A stretch of 49,867 bases of DNA from Agathobacter sp. (GTDB lineage Bacteria > Bacillota > Clostridia > Lachnospirales > Lachnospiraceae): contig JALEPP010000158.1 of the NCBI GenBank assembly GCA_022767075.1, positions 1 through 49,867 of the forward strand, written 5' to 3'. Shown piece by piece: positions 39,937 through 48,074 of this stretch. Below the pieces are notes generated by a model. That model saw only the letters and a program-made list of their open reading frames with translations, did no database searches and was not told where the DNA came from. The position numbers and the translations under genes are program-made. The first letter of the stretch is position 1; each line of letters opens with the position of its first letter.

Positions 39937-41061
39937 ATGGTTAATATTAGTGATTTGAATCGAGATATTTTTATGCTCAAGGGAGCTCTGGCTGAGTGTG
40001 GCTACGATTGGTGGTGGCACTCTTTTACCGGGCGTCATAGTATCACCGGAGAAGAAAAGGCTTTTTTTATCGAATTTTTCACCTGTAATCCTGCATTGGG
40101 AGGCGAGGAGCCCATTCTGGGGCAGCTGCCGGAAAATCAGCGGGAGGATCGAAAGCCCTCTTACCTGATGGTCAAAGCAGGGGCATGGGGCGAGGATGCC
40201 GTACAGCTCCATCGATTTTTTGGCTGGGACAACGTGTCTGTTTCCCAGGGAGCACCATTCTGCGTGGAGGCAGGAGATTGTTTTTTAAGCGAGACCCAGA
40301 CACGTGGTAGTGTCTTTGTGGAAAATGCCAAGGACCATCCGGAGTGGATGTGTGGCAATGGTAGCATGAGCTGGGATTTGTGTATTGATAAGAAAATTGC
40401 ATATAATGTGGGCTATGGCGCAAGCAAACCGCTGCGAGAGAGCGGCGCGTTTGAGATGTTTTGGCATGCAGAGGGGATGAAAACCGCCTATTTGGGCCAA
40501 GTGATTTGGGGTGGAGAGACTTACCTTGTTACCCCTGAAACCTGCTATGGGTACGCTGACAAGAACTGGGGAAAAGATTTTACCAGTCCTTGGGTCTGGC
40601 TCTCCTCCAACAACCTCACCAGCACCATCACTGGGAAAAAACTTACTAACAGCGTGTTCAACATCGGCGGAGGCCGTCCGAAGATTGGCCATTTGGCGCT
40701 GAACCGCAAGCTTCTGGCAGCCTTTTATTACGAAGGGGAAAGCTATGAGTTCAACTTCTCCAAATTCTGGACCTTGACCCGAACGGAATTTAGCTGTCGG
40801 GAAACAGAAACTCAGATTATCTGGCATGTGGAACAGGAAACACCCCTGCACCGTATGGTCACCGATGTCACCTGTGAAAAGAAGGATATGCTACTTATCA
40901 ACTATGAGTCTCCGGACGGAGCTAAGCGTCATAACCGACTGTGGAACGGTGGAAATGGCGTGGGCACGGTGCAGCTTTTCGAACGTCACGTCGGTGGAGA
41001 GAGGCTTATTGATGTGGTGCGGGCGGAAAACATCGGCTGTGAATACGGTGAGTACTGCTGA
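39937..41061 (+). CDS. Tocopherol-cyclase-like beta-barrel protein
   Basis: 374 residues with very high Trp content (WWWHSFTG, GWDNVSV, MFWHAEGM, ADKNWGKDFTSPWVWLSSNN). The pattern 'GYADKNWG..F...W.Wl' and a late 'SYEFNFSKFW' fit the tocopherol cyclase / CrtC-like lipocalin superfamily, annotated in some Clostridia without a known product. No signal peptide, so cytoplasmic. True tocopherol synthesis is not expected in this group, so the substrate is probably another isoprenoid or lipid. Stands 70 bp after the DUF6179-like gene. GGAGGATAT precedes the ATG. Confidence 0.7.
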   Translation: MVNISDLNRDIFMLKGALAECGYDWWWHSFTGRHSITGEEKAFFIEFFTCNPALGGEEPILGQLPENQREDRKPSYLMVKAGAWGEDAVQLHRFFGWDNVSVSQGAPFCVEAGDCFLSETQTRGSVFVENAKDHPEWMCGNGSMSWDLCIDKKIAYNVGYGASKPLRESGAFEMFWHAEGMKTAYLGQVIWGGETYLVTPETCYGYADKNWGKDFTSPWVWLSSNNLTSTITGKKLTNSVFNIGGGRPKIGHLALNRKLLAAFYYEGESYEFNFSKFWTLTRTEFSCRETETQIIWHVEQETPLHRMVTDVTCEKKDMLLINYESPDGAKRHNRLWNGGNGVGTVQLFERHVGGERLIDVVRAENIGCEYGEYC

Positions 41062-41139
41062 ATCGGAGCCGGAAAAGCTGATAAAGCATTTATTCATGTA
41101 GCAAAAAAATGAAGAAAAATGGGGAGATGAAAATAAATT

Positions 41140-41589
41140 ATGAGTCATGCTGATAAAGCGGTTGAATACTATTGCCACAACTTTAATTGCTCTCAAGGAA
41201 TATTTACAACATACGCAGTTGAGAATGGTTTGGATGAAAAGCTGGCATTAAAGCTCGGAACCTGTTTTGGAGGAGGATCCAGAAAAGGTGAAATGTGTGG
41301 GGCTGTAGCAGGTGCCCTAATGGTAATTGGATTATTATATGGTCATTCTGATGGAAATGATTTGGACTCAAAGGCGAAAGCATATGCGCTGTCTGAGGAG
41401 TATATGAATCGGTTTATAAAGGAAAATGGAAGTGTAGTTTGTCGTGAACTGTTAGGGCTTGATTTATCAAAGCCGGATGAGATGGCTATCATTAGAGAAC
41501 AAGATTTGTTTCATACAAAGTGTCCTGAAATGATTCGAAGCGCTGCAGATATTCTTGATGAATTACTTAAAGAATACAAAAACCAATAG
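41140..41589 (+). CDS. C_GCAxxG_C_C family redox protein
   Basis: 149 residues. The cysteine series of the family is present: NCSQGIF (Cys17), GTCFGGGSRKGEMCGAVAGALM (Cys42, Cys53), SVVCRELLG and TKCPEMIRSAADIL. These small proteins are often near redox or metal enzymes and may bind a metal or disulfide; their function is not established. The gene looks A+T-richer by eye than the preceding block, like the three acetyltransferases that follow. Confidence 0.85.
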   Translation: MSHADKAVEYYCHNFNCSQGIFTTYAVENGLDEKLALKLGTCFGGGSRKGEMCGAVAGALMVIGLLYGHSDGNDLDSKAKAYALSEEYMNRFIKENGSVVCRELLGLDLSKPDEMAIIREQDLFHTKCPEMIRSAADILDELLKEYKNQ

Positions 41590-41657
41590 AATATCAAAAC
41601 AATATATTTTTATGAAAGTCATAGTTTGGTACGGACCGAGAAAAGGAAGAATATGGT

Positions 41658-42197
41658 ATGAGAATTGAGACAGAAAGATTGGTAATACGAGATTTGGAAA
41701 GAAAAGACCAGGAGCAATTATATAAGATTGTATGGCAAAAAAATGTTGTACGTTTTATGAGAGATTGGTCTGAAAACAGTCCAAGCCCAGAATCCTTTGC
41801 CGGGTATATTGAGTGGCATCAAACACAAAAAGATTCCATTGATGTATATGAAAGTAAGAGATATGCGATTACACTTAAAAATGAAGATATGCTTATAGGA
41901 ACAGTAGGGATGGGATATGAGGATACTGTTTGTGAAGTGGAGATGGCCTATTTCTTGGATGAAGAATATCAAGGACATGGATATGCAACTGAGGCATTGA
42001 AGGCATTGTTTGACTGGTGTATGGAGGTGTCGGACCTAGACTATATGATACTTACAATTGACTGTGTAAACGAGGCTTCCTGCAAAGTTGCAGAGCGAGC
42101 CGGTTTTGAATTGTTTGAAAAGAGATATCCAATAAATCATAAGCAACCAAACATGGAAAGTGATTGCTATTATTACTATCGTAAATATAGAAGATGA
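41658..42197 (+). CDS. GNAT acetyltransferase, RimJ/RimL type
   Basis: 179 residues. MRIETERLVIRDLERKDQEQLYKIV is the RimJ/RimL-style start; the acetyl-CoA-binding loop is 'VEMAYFLDEEYQGHGYATEAL' (QGHGYA), followed by NEASCKVAERAGFELFEKR. Cytosolic; it transfers acetyl from acetyl-CoA to a protein N terminus or small amine. Substrate unknown. First of three GNAT genes in 2 kb. Confidence 0.9.
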   Translation: MRIETERLVIRDLERKDQEQLYKIVWQKNVVRFMRDWSENSPSPESFAGYIEWHQTQKDSIDVYESKRYAITLKNEDMLIGTVGMGYEDTVCEVEMAYFLDEEYQGHGYATEALKALFDWCMEVSDLDYMILTIDCVNEASCKVAERAGFELFEKRYPINHKQPNMESDCYYYYRKYRR

Positions 42198-42243
42198 GGT
42201 TGTAATGAAACTGTATAGGTAGGAATATTTGGAGGGGTGAAAA

Positions 42244-42978
42244 ATGAATGAAATTCTGGCAAAACAGTTAGCGATTGATTTTTGTACTGATATACCATCT
42301 GTTTATAGCAAAGAAAATATATTTACAGAGTATAAACCAATACAAGGGCGAAGAATCTTTCGGGAAGCAGAGTGCTTTTTAAAGGTTGCGTCCGTGAATG
42401 GTAAGATTCTTGCTTCCGGAAAGAAAGAGATTATCGAATGGACTAAAGAGAAATATAAAGACGTAAATGGTGCATGGTTTATGGATATGGAATCCTTACA
42501 TGAGTTAGAAAGTGGACTTTCTAAGTTTGGTTGCCATGTTGGGCAGGCGCATCCATTTTACATAGCTACAAAAAAGTCAGAAGTTGATAGGAAAGATTAT
42601 GAAATAAAAATCTTTGTAGGGAAGGAATTAGAGCAGTTTAGAGGTGATGACCGTTTTGGAGAAGCATTTCTCTTCGAGGATGTTCCAAAGGATGAAATTG
42701 GTGTGGGAGCATACAGAGACGGAAAGCTTCTTGGCATGGCTGGAGCCACAAGCGATAGTGATATGATGTGGCAAATTGGAATAAATGTAATGCCGGAGGC
42801 GGAAGGCTTTGGGGTTGGTTCGACTCTTGTTACTATTTTAAAAAATGAGATTTTAGACCGTGGTAAGCTACCATTTTATGGGACATCAATGTCCCATATC
42901 GCATCACAAAGGGTAGCATTGGCAGCGGGTTTTCTTCCGGCCTGGTCGGAATTATATTGCGAAGTAATCTCGCGTTAG
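42244..42978 (+). CDS. GNAT acetyltransferase with N-terminal extension
   Basis: 244 residues, GGAGGGG before the ATG. The C-terminal half is a GNAT fold: 'IGVGAYRDGKLLGMAGATSDSDMMWQIGINVMPEAEGFGVGSTLVTIL' with a GFGVG acetyl-CoA loop, then YGTSMSHIASQRVALAAGFLPAWSE. The first 120 residues form a separate domain (VASVNGKILASGKKEIIEWTKEKY...) of unknown role, as in the 'GNAT_acetyltr' two-domain proteins. Substrate unknown. Confidence 0.85.
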   Translation: MNEILAKQLAIDFCTDIPSVYSKENIFTEYKPIQGRRIFREAECFLKVASVNGKILASGKKEIIEWTKEKYKDVNGAWFMDMESLHELESGLSKFGCHVGQAHPFYIATKKSEVDRKDYEIKIFVGKELEQFRGDDRFGEAFLFEDVPKDEIGVGAYRDGKLLGMAGATSDSDMMWQIGINVMPEAEGFGVGSTLVTILKNEILDRGKLPFYGTSMSHIASQRVALAAGFLPAWSELYCEVISR

Positions 42979-43141
42979 GTTGTCGGTGTAATGGCTAAAG
43001 CTAGTGGCGTTACGTGAAGTTGAAGTGGCCAAGAATACAAGGGGGTATGGGCTGCAAATGTATTTCGCCTTTTGGAGCAGGAAATTGCAGATTTTGTTGG
43101 GTAGTGCACGAGCAATTTGTTAGGTATATGGAGATGCAGAA

Positions 43142-43576
43142 ATGATTTATTTAGAAGATATCAACGAACAGAATTGGAGGATTCCGCTTGCTGTTTCAAA
43201 GGAGCAGGAAAAGTACATATCGAATCCAATGAAGATATTAGCCAGGGCATATGCTTTTCGTAATAATGGCAGCTATGCATGTATGATTTATGCAGAGGAT
43301 GAGCCGGTTGGAATGGCCTTATACTATGGTTGCCCTGAAATGGATGCGTATGATTTGAGCCAGATATTTATTGATGAACGTTTTCAGAGAAAAGGGTATG
43401 GAAAAGAGGCCACTATTTTACTCATAGACCGAATGAGAGCAGAGAAAAAATATGATAAGGTTGTCCTGTGTTATATCGAAGGGAATGAGGTGGCAAAATC
43501 AATGTATGAAAGTATCGGCTTTAGACATACCGGCGAAGTCGATGAAGATGAAGTTGTGATGGAACTGTATTTGTAA
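43142..43576 (+). CDS. GNAT acetyltransferase
   Basis: 144 residues. 'AEDEPVGMALYYGCPEMDAYDLSQIFIDERFQRKGYGKEATILLIDRM' carries the acetyl-CoA loop QRKGYG, then YIEGNEVAKSMYESIGFRHTGE. The form is that of small-molecule (spermidine or aminoglycoside-like) acetyltransferases, but the substrate is not decided. The 163 bp before it hold no recognised feature. Its TAA stop is also the first bases of the fold-back element at 43575. Confidence 0.88.
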   Translation: MIYLEDINEQNWRIPLAVSKEQEKYISNPMKILARAYAFRNNGSYACMIYAEDEPVGMALYYGCPEMDAYDLSQIFIDERFQRKGYGKEATILLIDRMRAEKKYDKVVLCYIEGNEVAKSMYESIGFRHTGEVDEDEVVMELYL

Positions 43577-43732
43577 GTGGGGACGTTCCTTTTTCCACGA
43601 CCATCGCCCTTTGGACTTAGGACCGCCCTTTGGCTTTTCCCCCTGTCGGAATTTTCTCCGGCGAGGTGTCAAGCCAAAGGGCGCTCTAAAGACCAAAGGG
43701 CGATGTGCGTGGAAACAGGAACGTCCCCACTT
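43575..43732. repeat. 158-bp fold-back element, short relative of the 724-bp element
   Basis: The left arm starts AAGTGGGGACGTTCC (43575) and the right arm ends GGAACGTCCCCACTT (43732). The arms run on through CCATCGCCCTTTGG and GCCCTTTGGCTT for about 62 bp each with few mismatches (43575-43636 with 43671-43732), leaving a 34-bp centre. The termini match those of the larger element at 44818-45541, so they are one family. Both flanking genes use the element ends for their TAA stops. No ORF with coding character. A MITE/REP-like, non-autonomous element is likely. Confidence 0.85.
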
Positions 43733-44804
43733 AGGTGCTCCCTCTTTCCACAATTTCGGGTTCCACCTTTACATGTAATTCTGCTTCGGTGAGTTCTTTC
43801 TTTTCAATCAGCTTTAGTAATAATTCCGCTGCCATAGAACCAAGCTTTTCCTGGGGATGGGAAACGGTAGTAATGGGAACATGGTTGTTTTTGGCTAATA
43901 GGGAGTTGTCAAAGCCGGTGACGGCCACATCTCTTGGCACCTTTTTACCATGCTCTCTCAAGGTTCGGATGACTTCTACCGCAATCTGATCGTTGTAGCA
44001 CACAACGGCATCCAGCTCCATGTCGTTTTGGATAAAGGTTGAGATAGTGTCACGGGGCTTCATTTCTCTATCTTCCGTATAGTACCAGACTACATATTCC
44101 GGGTCGTACAGAATTCCATACTCTTGTAACGCTTTTACATATCCGTTGTGTCGTTGCTGACCTTGATGGTCGTCCGCCTTAAAAATTCCCAGAATTTTCC
44201 TATGTCCCTTCTCCAACAGATATCTGGTAATCAGGTATCCGCCTTTTTTGTCATCCATTACCACATAAGGTTTTTCTTTTAGCTGCTGGAAAAATCCCTG
44301 AATAAACACATAAGGAATGTCGTACTCTTCCATCTGCTCGTAGAGGCTGGTATGTCTGCAGGAAATCTGACTTTTGCTGGGTTCAATGATAAGCCCGTCG
44401 ATGTCTTTGGATAAAAGCTCCTCAATACAGCGAGCCTCGGCGGCTCTGGAGTTTCCTGTGGTTTTTAGCATAATGCTGTAGCCGTGAGCGGTAAGCACAT
44501 GCTCAATTCCCTGGATAACACGAGGGAAAATGTAATCAGACAGGTAGGTGGTAACAACTGCAATATTTTTTGAGGTCTTGGTATGAACGGCCCATTGAGA
44601 CACGAAGGTGCCTTTTCCGTGTACCGGACACAGATATCCCTCCTCCGTAAGCTCGCTCAAGGCCTTTCGAACCGTCTGACGGCTAATATTGTAGCTGGAC
44701 GCCAGAGCATTTTCGGATGGTATTTTTTCACCGGCAGGCAATTCCCCACGGGTAATTTTTCTAAGTAAATTCTCCTTTAAAGTAAGATATTTCGTATCGC
44801 GCAT
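43731..44804 (-). CDS. araR: AraR-type arabinose regulator (GntR DNA-binding, LacI-type sensor)
   Basis: 357 residues from the ATG at 44804 (AGGAGG just upstream; the longer ORF start at 44846 lies inside the repeat element). The N terminus is a GntR winged helix (YLTLKENLLRKITRGELPAG...PSENALASSYNISRQTVRKALSELTEEGYL) and residues ~75-350 are a LacI-type sugar sensor ('IAVVTTYLSDYIFPRVIQGIEHVL', 'AVTGFDNSLLAKNNHVPITTVSHP'). This hybrid is the AraR family, which represses ara genes until L-arabinose binds. It is divergent from araA. Both ends touch fold-back elements, so its own promoter must lie inside the 724-bp element or has been lost. Confidence 0.92.
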   Translation of the reverse strand: MRDTKYLTLKENLLRKITRGELPAGEKIPSENALASSYNISRQTVRKALSELTEEGYLCPVHGKGTFVSQWAVHTKTSKNIAVVTTYLSDYIFPRVIQGIEHVLTAHGYSIMLKTTGNSRAAEARCIEELLSKDIDGLIIEPSKSQISCRHTSLYEQMEEYDIPYVFIQGFFQQLKEKPYVVMDDKKGGYLITRYLLEKGHRKILGIFKADDHQGQQRHNGYVKALQEYGILYDPEYVVWYYTEDREMKPRDTISTFIQNDMELDAVVCYNDQIAVEVIRTLREHGKKVPRDVAVTGFDNSLLAKNNHVPITTVSHPQEKLGSMAAELLLKLIEKKELTEAELHVKVEPEIVERGST

Positions 44805-44817
44805 ATTTCCTCCTATA

Positions 44818-45541
44818 TTGGGGAGCGTTCCTTTTTCCACGCACATCGCCCTTTAGCCTTTAGAGCGCCCATTGGCATAAAGTGTGCCCTTTGGTTCTCT
44901 CTTGCGGGTGGGAACCCTGGAGAGGGAACTCTTTTGTACCCCATTCAGCATTAGATAATGGCATCCCGAAACTTCTGGGGGAAAGGATTTTTTGCCAGTT
45001 ATTCGGTTGCAAGGATTTTCGTGGTATGATTTTGCCTCCTTCGATGATTCGAGTTCGGCAAAGTTGGGACACTGAGGCAAGAGTATTCGCCAGAAGAAGG
45101 AACACGATTTCGCGACAAGCCGTTGCTCCTCTCGGAGGCGTCCTGAACGATACATCGGGGGGCGGTTCTGTTTGCGGCTCGAAGAACGACAAACAGAGAG
45201 CCCCCCCGAAATAAAATTCGTGAAGGCGCCTCCTTAGAGGAGCAGGTGCGAAGCGCTTAGTGTCCTTCTCTGGCGGATACTCTTGCCTCAGTGTTCAAAC
45301 CCTGCCGTACACGAAATTTGAGGCAAAATCATACCACTGAAAATTCCTAAGCAACCTCATAAAAGCAAAAAACCCTCCTCCCAGAAGCTTTCGAATGCCA
45401 GTCAAAGTCTGAAAAAGGGGGACAAAAGAGTTCCCTCTCCAGAAATCCACCCACAAGAGAGAGCCAAAGGGCACACTTTATGCCAATGGGCGCTCTAAAG
45501 GCCAAAGGGCGATGTGCGTGGAAAAAGGAACGTCCCCACTT
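44818..45541. repeat. 724-bp fold-back element: nearly full-length imperfect palindrome
   Basis: The sequence from TGGGGAGCGTTCC (44819) to GGAACGTCCCCACTT (45541) folds on itself. The outer ~92 bp of both arms are nearly identical as inverted copies. Further matched blocks share one centre near 45180: GGAGAGGGAACTCTTTTGT; GTGGTATGATTTTGCCT (45021-45037 with 45321-45337); ACACTGAGGCAAGAGTAT (45069 on, with the block ending 45294); a CTCCT..GGAGGCG block; and CTGTTTG (45168-45174) with CAAACAG (45190-45196) at the tip. ORFs of ~110 codons occur on both strands only as a by-product of symmetry. No transposase gene is present. Its left end stops 14 bp before the araR ATG. Confidence 0.9.
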
Positions 45542-45551
45542 ATTATCGCAC

Positions 45552-45680
45552 AACTTGTATAGTTTGAAAAGGGAAAAAATACAACTTGTTTTGTGAATGA
45601 GGTGCTGAAAAATAGTTGTTTGTTGGGGAATATGGGAAAATGGAAAAACAACTTGTATAGGATGGTGTACAAGTTATATT
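45552..45680 (+). promoter_or_regulatory. araA promoter with AraR-like half-sites
   Basis: AACTTGTA occurs at 45552 and 45650, AACTTGTT at 45583, and the inverted TACAAGTT at 45668. The last pair (45650-45657 and 45668-45675) straddles a promoter: TTGTAT (45653-45658), 16-bp spacer, TATATT (45675-45680). AraR of Bacillus binds an ACTTGTACGTACAAGT-like palindrome, so these half-sites fit repression at the promoter with upstream auxiliary sites. About 70 bp of leader remain to the araA ATG, which has AAAGGAG. Nothing else is seen in the spacer. Confidence 0.65.
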
Positions 45681-45752
45681 CTATTAGTGTGACCCGAGGG
45701 ATACGGGGAATGACATCGGATATAGATTGGGGAAAGGAAAGGAGACAACAAT

Positions 45753-47249
45753 ATGAAATTACAGAAGGATTACAAATTTTGGTTCTGCACAGGATCACAG
45801 GATTTGTATGGTGACGAGTGTCTGGCTCACGTTGCAGCACACTCCAAGGAAATGGTAGAGAAGCTCAATGCTTCCGGGGTACTTCCTTACGAAGTGGTAT
45901 GGAAGCCTACCTTGATTACCAATGAATTAATTAGAAAAACCTTCAACGAGGCAAACATCGATGACACTTGTGCAGGTGTTATCACATGGATGCACACCTT
46001 CTCCCCTGCAAAGTCTTGGATATTAGGCTTGCAGGAGCTTAGAAAACCATTGCTTCACTTACATACTCAGTACAACATGGAGATTCCATATGACACCATC
46101 GATATGGATTTCATGAACGAGAACCAGGCGGCACATGGAGATAGAGAGTACGGACATATGGTGACTCGTATGCGTATTCCAAGAAAGGTCGTTGTGGGAC
46201 ACTGGACAGATCCTGAGGTTCAGGAGAAGATTGCCTCATGGCAGAGAACAGCAATCGGTATCATCGAGAGCAGTCACATCCGTGTAATGCGTGTGGCAGA
46301 CAATATGAGAAATGTTGCGGTAACAGAAGGCGATAAGGTCGAGGCTCAGCTGAAATTCGGTTGGGAGGTAGATGCTTACCCGGTAAATGAAATCGCAGAG
46401 GCTGTTGCGGCGGTATCTCAGTCAGACACCAACGAGCTTGTGGATGAGTACTATGACAAATATGAAATTCTTTTAGAGGGAAGAGACCCACAGGAATTTA
46501 AGAAGCATGTAGCGGTTCAGGCACAGATTGAGCTCGGATTTGAGAGATTCTTAGAAGAGAAGAATTACCATGCAATTGTAACTCACTTTGGAGATCTAGG
46601 AGCTCTAAAGCAGCTTCCGGGACTTGCAATCCATAGACTCGAGGAAAAGGGCTACGGCTTCGGTGCGGAAGGTGACTGGAAGGTCGCTGCAATGGTTCGC
46701 CTTATGAAGATCATGACCGCAGGCATGAAGAACGCTAAGGGTACCTCAATGCTTGAGGATTACACCTACAATCTGGTGCCGGGAAAAGAGGGAATTCTTC
46801 AGGCCCACATGCTTGAGATTTGCCCATCTATTGCAGACGGACCAATCAGTATCAAATGTCAGCCACTTTCTATGGGCAACAGAGAAGATCCGGCTCGTCT
46901 GGTATTTACCTCCAAAGAGGGAAGTGGTATTGCCACATCCTTAATTGATATGGGTAACCGTTTCCGTCTCATTATCAACGATGTAGATTGCAAGAAATGT
47001 GAGAAGCCAATGCCTAAGCTTCCGGTAGCAACAAACTTCTGGACTCCACAGCCTAACCTTAAGACCGGTGCTGAGGCTTGGATTTTGGCAGGCGGTGCAC
47101 ATCACACCGCATTCTCTTATGATCTTACCGCTGATCAGATGGGAGATTGGGCAGAAGCTATGGGAATTGAAGCTGTCTACATTGACAAGAACACCAACAT
47201 TCGCGATTTCAAGCGTGATCTTGCACTTGGCGAGATTGTGTTCCGCTAA
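45753..47249 (+). CDS. araA: L-arabinose isomerase
   Basis: 498 residues, full length for the family. It converts L-arabinose to L-ribulose in the cytoplasm with Mn2+ and works as a multimer. The start KFWFCTGSQDLYGDECL is diagnostic; 'GVITWMHTFSPAKSWILGLQELRKPLLHLHTQYN' and the C-terminal GGAHHTAFSYDLT follow the family order, and the Glu/His metal ligands fall in conserved blocks (FGAEGDWK, CPSI..MEICP order). AAAGGAG lies 9 bp before the ATG. First gene of the ara operon, next to the AraR half-sites. Confidence 0.97.
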   Translation: MKLQKDYKFWFCTGSQDLYGDECLAHVAAHSKEMVEKLNASGVLPYEVVWKPTLITNELIRKTFNEANIDDTCAGVITWMHTFSPAKSWILGLQELRKPLLHLHTQYNMEIPYDTIDMDFMNENQAAHGDREYGHMVTRMRIPRKVVVGHWTDPEVQEKIASWQRTAIGIIESSHIRVMRVADNMRNVAVTEGDKVEAQLKFGWEVDAYPVNEIAEAVAAVSQSDTNELVDEYYDKYEILLEGRDPQEFKKHVAVQAQIELGFERFLEEKNYHAIVTHFGDLGALKQLPGLAIHRLEEKGYGFGAEGDWKVAAMVRLMKIMTAGMKNAKGTSMLEDYTYNLVPGKEGILQAHMLEICPSIADGPISIKCQPLSMGNREDPARLVFTSKEGSGIATSLIDMGNRFRLIINDVDCKKCEKPMPKLPVATNFWTPQPNLKTGAEAWILAGGAHHTAFSYDLTADQMGDWAEAMGIEAVYIDKNTNIRDFKRDLALGEIVFR

Positions 47250-47382
47250 ATCACAAAGGACAAAAAAGGGATACCAGTAGCACAAGTTTTGGCATATAAG
47301 TGGAAGGACACTGTGCTAGAATTTATGCTAGGTCAAGAATGACTAATAGATGCTAATAGGGTAAAATTAAGGAGGAAACAAA

Positions 47383-48036
47383 ATGAAATTTTTCATCGAC
47401 ACTGCAAAGGTAGAGGATATTCGCAAAGCAAATGATATGGGAGTAATCTGTGGCGTTACCACCAACCCATCCCTCATTGCAAAAGAGGGACGTGATTTTA
47501 ACGAGGTAATTCGTGAGATTACAACTATCGTGGATGGCCCAATCTCAGGAGAGGTAAAAGCTACCACTGTTGATGCAGAAGGCATGATCAAAGAGGGACG
47601 TGAAATTGCGGCAATTCATCCAAACATGGTTGTAAAAATTCCAATGACCGTAGAGGGCTTGAAAGCAGTTAAGGTGCTTGCTGCTGAGGGACTCAAGACA
47701 AACGTTACCTTAATCTTCACAGCAAATCAGGCACTCCTTGCAGCTGAGGCAGGAGCAACCTACGTATCTCCTTTCCTTGGAAGATTAGATGATATCTCAC
47801 AGCCAGGTATCGATTTAATTCGTACCATCTCTGATATTTTTGCAATTTATGGATACGAGACAGAGATTATTGCAGCATCTGTCCGCAATCCAATTCACGT
47901 AACAGATTGTGCACTGGCCGGAGCAGACATTGCAACAGTACCTTATGGTGTAATTGAGCAGATGACCAAACACCCATTAACTGATCAGGGTATTGCAAAA
48001 TTCCAGGCAGATTACAAAGCAGTTTTTGGTGAATAA
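47383..48036 (+). CDS. tal: Transaldolase, fructose-6-phosphate aldolase type
   Basis: 217 residues, the short (FSA/TalC) form. '[39 protein letters not shown]' and the Schiff-base lysine in VVKIPMT (Lys85) are diagnostic, followed by [31 protein letters not shown] and the RNPIHV segment. It moves dihydroxyacetone units between pentose-phosphate sugars, or cleaves fructose-6-P in the FSA subset. Its place between araA and araD ties it to processing of the xylulose-5-P made from arabinose. AAGGAGG precedes the ATG. Confidence 0.94.
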   Translation: MKFFIDTAKVEDIRKANDMGVICGVTTNPSLIAKEGRDFNEVIREITTIVDGPISGEVKATTVDAEGMIKEGREIAAIHPNMVVKIPMTVEGLKAVKVLAAEGLKTNVTLIFTANQALLAAEAGATYVSPFLGRLDDISQPGIDLIRTISDIFAIYGYETEIIAASVRNPIHVTDCALAGADIATVPYGVIEQMTKHPLTDQGIAKFQADYKAVFGE

Positions 48037-48074
48037 TCGTTTGTACTGATTGGAAGAAAAAAGGGAGACCTAGT

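Noticed and set aside
42979-43141. Degenerate gene or attC-like site between two GNAT genes
   Set aside because: No open frame, inverted core sites or recognisable relic could be supported in these 163 bp.
44860-45214. ORFs of ~110 codons on both strands inside the fold-back element
   Set aside because: They mirror one another because the DNA is palindromic, have no ribosome site and no family resemblance, and use atypical codons.
45593-45814. 73-codon ORF in front of araA
   Set aside because: It overlaps the promoter, the half-sites and the start of araA, has no ribosome site, and has no recognisable protein features.
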